Positions 1 through 4,804 of a stretch of DNA of 6,985 nt are shown piece after piece (within the stretch, counting starts at the first letter, position 1; every line of letters starts with the position of its first letter). The notes beneath the pieces are model-generated. The model saw only the letters and a list, made by a program, of their open reading frames with translations. It did not search any database and was not told where the DNA came from. Position numbers and translations under genes: made by a program. The stretch spans positions 1 through 6,985 of the forward strand of contig DIRG01000117.1 of assembly GCA_002427475.1 (NCBI GenBank), written 5' to 3'. Source of the stretch: Mageeibacillus sp. UBA5442 (GTDB lineage: Bacteria; Bacillota; Clostridia; Saccharofermentanales; DTU023).

Positions 1-917
1 TGCAGCACAGGGGCCATGCAGCAGTCCACCTCCACGGCGAACTTGCTCCATTCTTCAAAGTTATGGCCTTTAAATATTTCGACCATTTCCCGGTAATATG
101 GGTCGTCTTCGCGGTCCGGTGCCATCTGGTGTGCCTTCAGGTCTTCCCTTTGCATGGCATCGCAAAAGTTGTTGAAAAATTTCGACTCTGCAGCTGCAAT
201 GGTCATATACCTCCCGTCAGACGTCTCATATATACTGTTGCATATACATGGCATATCAAACGGATGCTCATCGCCGTGCATGGACTGCCACGCTATATGT
301 CCTCCCATCAGAGACATCACCGCTTCGGTCATGGAAAGGTCAAAATATCTGCCGCGTCCTTCACGCTGTACCTCAAGCAAGCCGGCCAGAATACACTCAC
401 AGGCCACTATGCCCGAAGTGAAGTCTGCGAGAGCTACCCTTGCTTTGATTGGTCTCCCATCCCTGTCCAAAAGCTGGTCGAGCAGCCCGGACATGGCGGT
501 ATAGTTTGGGTCGTGGCCACCCAGCCGGGAGAGATAGCTGTTCTGCCCGTAACCGCTTATGGACACATAAACGACCTTGGGATTGAGTTTCTGGACGCTC
601 TCATAATCAATGCCCAGACGCTTCGCGATTCCCGGGCGAAATCCCTCCACTACGACGTCTGCGCCAGCTAAAAGATTCATGACGGCCGCGGCATCATCCG
701 GGTCCTTCAGGTTCCGGCAGACGCTTTTTTTGCCCCAGTTCAGGAAGCGGAACATCGCTCCCTCCTCACCGTCCACCCTGTCCGTCATCCGCATCATGTC
801 GCCGCCGTTCACGTCCTCGACCTTTATCACCTCGGCGCCCATGTCCCGCAGTCGGGCCGTTCCGAATGGGCCCGGGTAATAGCGTGAAAAATCAACTATT
901 TTTATTCCTTCAAGCAT
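1..917 (-). CDS. Family III CoA-transferase (CaiB/BaiF type), 3' end outside the window
   Basis: This is an acyl-CoA:carboxylate CoA-transferase of family III. Enzymes of this family move CoA between two carboxylic acids through an aspartyl-CoA anhydride in the cytoplasm. The visible 305 residues start MLEGIKIVDFSRYYPGPFG and then show DMGAEVIKVED (about 25-35), the N-terminal Rossmann signature of the family. Later come the SGYGQ segment (about 121-125) and GHDPNYTAMSGLL (134-146). Asp165 in VALADFTSG aligns with the family's catalytic aspartate, and GRGRYFDLSMTEA follows. Family members are usually about 380-400 residues, so roughly 80-100 C-terminal residues lie beyond the left edge. The start is preceded by AGAGGG. 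It sits 3 nt after the ligase stop codon, so the two genes form a tight operon and are probably translationally coupled. The ligase neighbour suggests breakdown or modification of a carboxylic acid. I cannot tell carnitine, bile acid or another substrate apart. Confidence 0.93.
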   Translation of the reverse strand, partial: MLEGIKIVDFSRYYPGPFGTARLRDMGAEVIKVEDVNGGDMMRMTDRVDGEEGAMFRFLNWGKKSVCRNLKDPDDAAAVMNLLAGADVVVEGFRPGIAKRLGIDYESVQKLNPKVVYVSISGYGQNSYLSRLGGHDPNYTAMSGLLDQLLDRDGRPIKARVALADFTSGIVACECILAGLLEVQREGRGRYFDLSMTEAVMSLMGGHIAWQSMHGDEHPFDMPCICNSIYETSDGRYMTIAAAESKFFNNFCDAMQREDLKAHQMAPDREDDPYYREMVEIFKGHNFEEWSKFAVEVDCCMAPVL

Positions 918-920
918 TTT

Positions 921-1907
921 TTATACCCTCTGCTTTTGGAGATGTTCCGTCAACTTGACCCTGTCCACTTTCCCGCTTGGAAGCATAGGCATCTCAGCTA
1001 TAAACAGCACCTTATCCGGCACCTTGAATTTTGCCAGATGTGCCGCGGCATACTCTCTTATTTCCTCGGCGCTCGGATGATTCGCGTTCTTCATCTGCAG
1101 AAATACGGCGATCTTTTCGCCGAGATCACCGTCGGGATATGAGAGCATTGCGGCCAGCAGCACGTCATCACGCCGGCAGTACAGGTTTTCCACTTCAGCA
1201 GGGAACACGTTGTAGCCGCCTCTTATTATCATTTCCTTTTTTCTGGCAATAACACTAATATAGCCCTCGCTGTCCATTATGCCGATATCACCGGAATGGA
1301 GCCAGCCATCGGCATCTATCAGATGTAACGTCATCTCAGGGTTTTTATAATAGCCTCTGGTGACTCCGGGAGATTTGCAGCATATCTCCCCCTGCTCCCC
1401 CACTGGCATTTTTTCCCCGTTCCCGCCCAGAATTGAAACTGTCACATGACGGCAGGGCCTACCCCCCTTGTTGAGTCTGTTTTCCGGCGAATCCTCAAAA
1501 TCGCCGGCGATCATGCCGGCACACTCCGTCATTCCGTAGAAATTCAACAGCCGGCAATCAGCATTCTCCTCAAACCAGGTCATATATTCTTTCACCACGG
1601 GGCCGCCGCCGATAGTCCCCGTTCTCAACGACGATATGTCCGGCTTGATCGCCGCGCTGTTATATGCGTCGATCTCTCTGGCGTACATTGTGGTAACACA
1701 AAACTGCAAGGACACCCTGTGCTTCTCGATGAGTTCAAGCGCCGCCATACCGTCGAAGCGCGTTGCTGTTACCAGCTTTCCACCCAACAGCATTGCTATC
1801 AGTATACCGGCCATACCCGACGTCTGGCAGAACGGCACCGGCACGAACAGGACCTCTTCGCTGTCGGCATGGAACCTCTCTATCATATCGCACATGGGTA
1901 TGAGCAT
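921..1907 (-). pseudogene. Acyl-CoA synthetase (AMP-forming), C-terminal two thirds only
   Basis: This is the remnant of an ANL-superfamily acid-CoA ligase, which converts an acid, ATP and CoA to acyl-CoA through an acyl-adenylate. In the 328 codons after the first ATG the core motifs are intact: GGGP (100-103), YGMTE (124-128), GYYKNPEMT (185-193), DGWLHSGD (200-207), the hinge and A8 region RKKEMIIRGGYNVFPAEVE (222-240), and the C-terminal lysine in PSGKVDR (Lys313). Family members have about 500-550 residues. The acid-binding N-terminus and the A3 P-loop (SGTTG-x-PKG) are missing. The residues just before the ATG read TVRNM, resembling the THRN segment that follows the P-loop in relatives. 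The cut therefore lies just after that loop. The frame is closed by TAA at 1923-1925, and no Shine-Dalgarno precedes the ATG at 1907. Without the P-loop it should be inactive. The stop codon nearly abuts the CoA-transferase start. Confidence 0.88.
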
Positions 1908-2559
1908 ATTGCGTACCGTCTGTTACTGTGCCAATTACTACGTTGTTGCCATTGATTATGCCACTAAATGTGATGGATGCTCTGCGGCTTATCATATCCG
2001 GCGCAGTAGCGGTTTCAATGGGATGCAGATGATTGAGGAGAATTCCAGTCCTCATATACAGCGTGTCACGAGTTTCATCGAGCAAACTATGTGTGGTATT
2101 CAGCAGTGCGTAATTGTCATTTAACAAGTTATAGGTGAGATTCAACAGGTTATTTAACTCATCAATATCCAGTTCAGCTAAAGCAGAAAGCACCTGATTA
2201 AGCCATTCTTGGGCGGGAGGCTCCGGCGGCGTGACAATGCCATCCACAAGTGCCTCTTCAACAATGGTAAGAACCTTTACACTTTTCCCAACCACATCAC
2301 CAAACACGACCCTAATTTCCAGTTGACCCACGCCGACAATTTTGGTATCCGTCGCACTGGGCGACCACGTCAGCACGCTTTCGGCATAATTTGTGACCAC
2401 GGGATAGGCAGTGCCGTCTGGCCGCTTGTAAATGGCGGTCAACGTCTCGCCGGGATATTCGCCACCGAGCAGGCTGGATACATCAAACTCGATGTTGCGG
2501 AAATGATGCTCACCACGCCGACCGATGAACACTGTCGCGGCTTTGGTTAAATCTATCAT
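1735..2559 (-). CDS. Phage baseplate/tail-associated protein, C-terminus replaced by out-of-frame host sequence
   Basis: The N-terminal ~110 residues (MIDLTKAATVFIGRRGEHHF, then a beta-rich segment with YKRPDGTAYPVV and GVGQLEIRVVFGDVVGKSV) resemble the N-terminal domain of phage upper-baseplate or tail-fibre-associated proteins of Bacillota phages (BppU/DUF2479-like). This is a recognition from memory and not a search. A proline linker (about 110-115, PPEPP) follows. Residues 125-180 are rich in leucine and asparagine repeats (LLN, LLD) that look like a coiled coil. After about residue 215 the frame enters ligase DNA and yields an arginine-rich tail ending at 1735, which is surely not the original C-terminus. 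The start overlaps the holin stop as ATGA, indicating coupling. A weak GGTGA lies upstream. In an intact phage such a protein would belong to the virion. Here it is a truncated chimera. Confidence 0.65.
   Translation of the reverse strand: MIDLTKAATVFIGRRGEHHFRNIEFDVSSLLGGEYPGETLTAIYKRPDGTAYPVVTNYAESVLTWSPSATDTKIVGVGQLEIRVVFGDVVGKSVKVLTIVEEALVDGIVTPPEPPAQEWLNQVLSALAELDIDELNNLLNLTYNLLNDNYALLNTTHSLLDETRDTLYMRTGILLNHLHPIETATAPDMISRRASITFSGIINGNNVVIGTVTDGTQYAHTHVRYDREVPCRQRRGPVRAGAVLPDVGYGRYTDSNAVGWKAGNSNALRRYGGA
1908..1965. other. Host/prophage junction (exact crossover not resolved)
   Basis: Left of here the minus strand encodes ligase residues. Right of here it encodes a phage protein in another frame. 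Composition changes visibly: the 60 bases from 1921 contain 24 G/C, whereas the host genes to the left are clearly richer. Ligase-like residues can be followed back to about 1919 (TVRN), and phage-like residues forward to about the same place, so the crossover may lie near 1912-1935. It could be an attachment site used by a serine recombinase, which needs only a very short shared core, or a later deletion end. Only the other end of the element or an uninterrupted relative can decide. Confidence 0.6.
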
Positions 2560-2981
2560 TTTCCGTCACCATCTTCCCGCCCGTGAAGCTGCTTAAGAAC
2601 CTCTCTCAGTTTTTCGGGTATGGGTAGACCAATATGTGCAGCATTCTCTAAGATAGACACACCCTCGTTGCTCAGGTAGAAGAAGATGACTGCCGTCCGA
2701 AGGACACCACCACTGCCCACAGTGCTGCCCAATATCTGCGTATCAAGGATGTGGGCAACACCTACCAGCACAAAAATGAGAACCTTTTTAAAGATACCCT
2801 TAGCGCCGATTTCACTGGATAGTTTTTTATCAATAATGGCGCAGAGCACTCCGGTCACATAATCAATAGCCACAAATGCAATGAGGGCATAAAGAAACCC
2901 ATCCAGCCCACCGAGAAACCATCCAAGAAAAGCACCAACAGCGGCAAAAGCCAGCTGTATCCAACCCCAAATCTCTTTCAT
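2556..2981 (-). CDS. Phage holin, Phage_holin_4_1 / toxin-secretion holin type
   Basis: This 141-residue membrane protein would form holes in the cytoplasmic membrane at the end of a lytic cycle, so that endolysin can reach the wall. Hydrophobic segments are visible at about 8-24, 28-50, 66-82 and 93-110. The family's hallmark stretches are DYVTG (40-44), the following charged IIDKKLSSEIGAKGIFKK (49-66), and a polar C-terminal tail. The start at 2981 is chosen because GGAGGTG (2994-2988) sits 6 nt upstream. An in-frame extension to 3047 is open but has no such site. A terminator hairpin lies just upstream. The stop overlaps the next gene as ATGA. No endolysin is visible in the window, so the usual holin/lysin pair is broken. 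Length and topology look intact. Confidence 0.85.
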   Translation of the reverse strand: MKEIWGWIQLAFAAVGAFLGWFLGGLDGFLYALIAFVAIDYVTGVLCAIIDKKLSSEIGAKGIFKKVLIFVLVGVAHILDTQILGSTVGSGGVLRTAVIFFYLSNEGVSILENAAHIGLPIPEKLREVLKQLHGREDGDGK

Positions 2982-3193
2982 TAAAAACACCTCCGATTTA
3001 TGAATTTGTGTATAGAAAAGCGCTCCCGCATAATACGAGAGCGCCACGATTTAATTATATCTACTCTGTGAGCAATCGTTCCTTCAGTCGCATAGACCGA
3101 GCTGGTTTCTGTCAGGAATTCGGTGAGCCGGGCACTGGGCGGACACTCTATCCATCTTTTGCTTGCCGAAGGTGAGAGAAGCGCATGGCTCAT
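2981..3193 (-). pseudogene. DUF2800 protein, N-terminal stump
   Basis: The first 42 codons (MSHALLSPSASKRWIECPPS, then ARLTEF and YATEGTIAH) match the characteristic N-terminus of DUF2800 phage proteins, predicted RecB/Cas4-like nucleases of about 370-400 residues encoded in early replication regions. This is recognised from memory of the family. After EGTIAHR (about 3065) the similarity stops. The frame then reads through the terminator hairpin and the holin's ribosome binding site and ends in TAA at 2983-2981, overlapping the holin ATG as TAATG. The catalytic part is gone. The start overlaps the previous gene's stop as TGATG, so the stump is probably still translated. A deletion of the whole middle of the prophage best explains the fusion. 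Confidence 0.75.
3011..3044 (-). terminator. Intrinsic terminator upstream of the holin
   Basis: On the minus strand GCGCTCTCG (3044-3036) pairs with CGGGAGCGC (3028-3020) across a 7-nt loop, with one G-U pair, and is followed by TTTTCTATA. It sits in the leader of the holin gene, before its ribosome binding site. It probably ended the late operon upstream of the holin in the ancestral phage. Today it stands between the DUF2800 stump and the holin, so it should limit read-through from the sigma-like operon into the holin. Confidence 0.75.
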
Positions 3194-3507
3194 CAGAGTG
3201 CCCTCGCTTCTTCCATAAGTACCGTGTACTCCGAGGGCGGTACTTCGGAAAGTTTCTTGACTCCGTGTTTGGCAAGCAGTTTCTGAACTTCTGCAGTGTG
3301 GCCGGCTCTCGATTTTTCAGCGAGAAGGCTACGGACTTCTGCAATGTCAGGGTACTTGACCTCCGGGACACTCTCTTCTTCCGGGTACTCCTCCACGGCA
3401 TCGTGGTCGAAGTCATACTCGGCTTTGATCTCTTCGGCCAGTTCTGCCAGGGTTCTCGCAATGCAAGCGAGGTCGTTTCCGATTTGCAGGGCTTTATCCG
3501 GTGACAT
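3193..3507 (-). CDS. Small phage protein of the kind often annotated 'rRNA biogenesis protein Rrp5'
   Basis: This 104-residue acidic protein has an N-terminal helical part (MSPDKALQIGNDLACIARTL onward), an acidic linker (DHDAVEEYPEEESVPEV, 35-50) and a C-terminal helical domain, IAEVRSLLAEKSRAGHTAEV then LLAKHGVKKLSEVPPSEY (55-94). That last domain is the shared part of small proteins encoded just before DUF2800 in Clostridia phages. The Rrp5 name is a database habit and says nothing reliable about function. A role in phage replication is inferred from position only. The start is ATG at 3507 because GGAGGG (3520-3515) lies 7 nt upstream. A TTG two codons earlier is too close to that site. It overlaps the DUF2800 start by one base (TGATG). 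It looks intact. Confidence 0.7.
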   Translation of the reverse strand: MSPDKALQIGNDLACIARTLAELAEEIKAEYDFDHDAVEEYPEEESVPEVKYPDIAEVRSLLAEKSRAGHTAEVQKLLAKHGVKKLSEVPPSEYTVLMEEARAL

Positions 3508-3538
3508 ACGCAAGCCCTCCGTTTCCGTTGATTTTCAT
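3494..3538 (-). CDS. Possible 14-codon leader peptide before the Rrp5-like gene
   Basis: ATG at 3538 has GGAGGT (3551-3546) 7 nt upstream, as good as any site in the window. It opens a 14-residue frame, MKINGNGGLAYVTG, ending in TAA at 3496-3494. The frame overlaps the start of the Rrp5-like gene and contains that gene's ribosome binding site. Translation of the leader would therefore reach the downstream start and could couple the two. I recognise no homologue. It may be a leader peptide or the worn start of a lost gene. Confidence 0.45.
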   Translation of the reverse strand: MKINGNGGLAYVTG

Positions 3539-3563
3539 ACGGTTTACCTCCGTTTTATAATGT

Positions 3564-3607
3564 AGGAGCATCGCTCCTCACCTTGTACTGGACAGGCAAG
3601 GAGCGAT
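3564..3607 (-). repeat. Overlapping inverted repeats able to form alternative hairpins
   Basis: In the 82-nt gap between the sigma-like gene and the leader ORF, ATCGCTCC and GGAGCGAT (3607-3600 and 3577-3570 read on the minus strand) form a perfect 8-bp inverted repeat. AGGAGC and GCTCCT (3578-3573 and 3569-3564) form a tight 6-bp hairpin with a 3-nt loop. Both use the bases at 3573-3577, so they exclude each other. No T-run follows, so neither is a classical terminator. The position just upstream of the 3538 start suits a leader structure or an operator. Confidence 0.45.
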
Positions 3608-3620
3608 ATCCGTAGTGAAA

Positions 3621-4328
3621 TCAAAAATATTTTTTCAAGGTCTTATTTTCACGGAGCACACGTTCCAGCCGCTTCTGGCGGTAATACACTCCGTCAACAG
3701 TCATGTGGAGCTTGTCCGCTATATCAGCTTTTTTTGTTTTCCGAATTAGGCAGACCCATAATTCCTGGTCAATGGGGTCCAGTGAGCCAATGACCTCCGC
3801 AATAGCATCCTGCCTTTCGCGGTCTGCGTAGGCGTTTTCAATGTTTACACCCTCGTCCGCAAGTTCAAAGGTGACCTCGGTGCCGTCGTCGTTAAAGCCG
3901 AGTGGCTTGTCCAGCTCAAGGGTGCGACGAACGTACGAGGAGCAGCAGTCACATTTGCGTTTGCAGCCGCCACCATTTTTTGCACGATAGCCTGAATCGC
4001 AATATTCGTTGAAACGGCAATTGGCGCATGTAACAGTGCAGCTTGCATGGGAGGTTTGTCCGATACAGAGGTTTTTGCGTTCCGTGTCACGTTCATCACC
4101 TTTAAGGTCAGCGGCATTATCTTTGCCAAACTTTTCCCCGAGCTCGTTGCGAGGGAGCCGGATAGCTATCTGACCATCCGGGGAATAGAACCAGCGCTGT
4201 GGATATGGGTTGTCCGCCGTAACAGGCTCGGCAGGAGCAAAGCACTCTCGGCGGGTGGTTCTGATGCTGCTGCCATCCGACAGCATGAGGTAGAACTCTT
4301 CGTAGTGACGCTTCTGGTAGTTTTTCAT
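3621..4328 (-). CDS. Sigma-70-region-4-like phage regulator with a cysteine-rich centre
   Basis: This 235-residue predicted cytoplasmic regulator probably acts on phage promoters. The N-terminal part (MKNYQKRHYEEFYLMLSDGS, then TTRRECF and WFYSPDGQIAIRLPR up to residue 60) is typical of sigma-like proteins of Clostridia phages and elements, as I recall them. The centre is cysteine-rich: Cys88, 97, 101, 104, 110, 122, 126, 128 and 129, suggesting one or two metal sites. The C-terminus (about 172-225) holds a helix-turn-helix resembling sigma region 4: IGSLDPIDQELW, then KKADIADKLHMTVDGVYYRQ. No region 2 is seen, so it is unlikely to be a complete sigma factor. The start at 4328 is fixed by GGAGGA (4341-4336), 7 nt upstream. 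The frame stays open to 4523 but has no start signal there. It is transcribed divergently from the recombinases and leads the minus-strand phage operon. Confidence 0.75.
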   Translation of the reverse strand: MKNYQKRHYEEFYLMLSDGSSIRTTRRECFAPAEPVTADNPYPQRWFYSPDGQIAIRLPRNELGEKFGKDNAADLKGDERDTERKNLCIGQTSHASCTVTCANCRFNEYCDSGYRAKNGGGCKRKCDCCSSYVRRTLELDKPLGFNDDGTEVTFELADEGVNIENAYADRERQDAIAEVIGSLDPIDQELWVCLIRKTKKADIADKLHMTVDGVYYRQKRLERVLRENKTLKKYF

Positions 4329-4353
4329 TCTGTTTTCCTCCGTAGATTTTGAT

Positions 4354-4369
4354 TTGTGAGAATCACAGG
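4354..4369. promoter_or_regulatory. Dyad operator-like site, left copy
   Basis: TTGTGAGAATCACAGG contains the palindrome TGTGA-N3-TCACA. It lies 26-41 bases upstream of the sigma-like start codon, just before the ribosome binding site. A near-identical copy in opposite orientation lies at 4509-4525. It may be a repressor operator or, in transcripts, a short hairpin near the start site. Confidence 0.5.
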
Positions 4370-4413
4370 AGGAAAAGATTTGTAAATTTTTTGGATAAGA
4401 TTGGACGAATCCA

Positions 4414-4442
4414 TTGTTTTTCACAGAAACATGTATTATAAT
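4414..4442 (+). promoter_or_regulatory. Sigma-A type promoter for the recombinase operon
   Basis: TTGTTT (4414-4419) and TATAAT (4437-4442) are separated by exactly 17 bases, and transcription would begin near 4449. The -10 box is a perfect consensus and the -35 is partial. It points toward the gene stump and the recombinases. A minus-strand TATAAT overlaps at 4440-4435 but has no convincing -35 partner. This is the clearest promoter in the divergent spacer. Confidence 0.6.
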
Positions 4443-4456
4443 GGTTTGGTAGGGTT

Positions 4457-4479
4457 TGTTGAGGATTAACACCTCAACA
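4457..4479. promoter_or_regulatory. Perfect 8-bp dyad immediately downstream of the promoter
   Basis: TGTTGAGG and CCTCAACA flank a 7-base AT-rich centre. The dyad falls at about +9 to +31 of the predicted plus-strand transcript. No T-run follows, so it is not a terminator. Its location suits an operator for a phage repressor or a 5' stem on the recombinase mRNA. Confidence 0.5.
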
Positions 4480-4508
4480 CCAATCTCGTGTAAAACAAAA
4501 AAATTGCC

Positions 4509-4525
4509 CCTGTGACTTCTCACAA
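4509..4525. promoter_or_regulatory. Dyad operator-like site, right copy
   Basis: CCTGTGACTTCTCACAA is the reverse complement of the site at 4354-4369 apart from one inserted base (centre N4 instead of N3). The two copies flank about 139 bases that contain the promoter and the 8-bp dyad. The conserved arms point to a shared binding protein or a recombination role. Confidence 0.5.
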
Positions 4526-4537
4526 GAGCATCAAATA

Positions 4538-4583
4538 GTTAGCAGTGTTAGCGTGCTATGGTTAGTAAAGATATTAGCGTTAG
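4538..4583 (+). repeat. Cluster of five (G/A)TTAG pentamers
   Basis: GTTAG occurs at 4538, 4547, 4561 and 4579, and ATTAG at 4573, in a 46-base stretch upstream of the first plus-strand start codon. Spacing is irregular (9, 14, 12, 6), unlike a classic iteron array. It could be a binding region for a small DNA-binding protein, or chance in AT-rich DNA. Confidence 0.25.
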
Positions 4584-4615
4584 TAGCGATATTACTTTGT
4601 CTATGGAGGAAACAT

Positions 4616-4804
4616 ATGTCAATCAACGACTACCCGCGCCTGTGCGGAGGCGTGTTTTTTACATATTTGCTTTATGCCCGTAAACAGAGAGCCGGAGTTC
4701 GGGAGCACTATATGGGTGAAAGTGATGGGCTTTCCGACCCGGAAGCATTCGCAGACCTGATAAGGGTTATCTATCCGAGCTACAGAGGTGGACATCTTTT
4801 TTGA
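4616..4804 (+). pseudogene. N-terminal stump (62 codons) of an uncharacterised element-borne protein
   Basis: A good start (GGAGGA a few bases before ATG) opens a frame reading MSINDYPRLCGGVFFTYLLY, then ARKQRAGVREHYMGESDGLS and IRVIYPSY. From memory this looks like the N-terminus of longer hypothetical proteins of Clostridia, with an aromatic FFTYLL helix followed by a basic ARKQR segment. I know no assigned function. After YPSY (about 4783) the DNA becomes serine recombinase sequence in another frame, and the ORF ends six residues later in TGA. A deletion has therefore fused this gene's start to the recombinase interior. Translation here may feed the recombinase remnant, whose frame overlaps by 17 bases. 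Confidence 0.6.

Noticed and set aside
63..879. Plus-strand ORFs across the CoA-transferase
   Set aside because: They are antisense to a gene with clear family motifs and show no recognisable protein features or ribosome binding sites.
917..921. Assignment of the ligase/CoA-transferase pair to the bile-acid (baiB/baiF) or carnitine (caiC/caiB) pathway
   Set aside because: Motifs identify the superfamilies only. The ligase does not resemble BaiB as I remember it, and no pathway-specific neighbour is in view.
1446..2124. Long plus-strand ORFs of 162-169 codons over the ligase and junction
   Set aside because: They are shadows of the ligase and phage frames. Crossing the junction is only a by-product of stop-poor antisense frames.
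4325..4414. A 29-codon minus-strand ORF (MDSSNLIQKIYKSFPPVILT and onward) ending in an ATGA overlap with the sigma-like start
   Set aside because: The overlap is suggestive, but there is no ribosome binding site, no recognised family, and it lies over the spacer's regulatory sites.
4435..4440. Minus-strand promoter for the sigma-like gene using the overlapping TATAAT
   Set aside because: No acceptable -35 element is found 16-18 bases upstream, so the match is probably the palindromic nature of the plus-strand -10 region.
4329..4523. N-terminal extension of the sigma-like protein to 4523
   Set aside because: The frame is open but has no start signal, and it would cover the promoter and both dyads. 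The ATG at 4328 has an excellent ribosome binding site.
4354..4525. CRP-binding sites at the TGTGA/TCACA dyads
   Set aside because: CRP sites have a 6-base spacer. These have 3 and 4, and a classical CRP site is not expected in this kind of organism.
4559..4684. A 41-codon plus-strand ORF beginning MVSKDISVSSDITLSMEETY
   Set aside because: It overlaps the better-supported frame starting at 4616, has no ribosome binding site, and its second half is that gene read in another frame.
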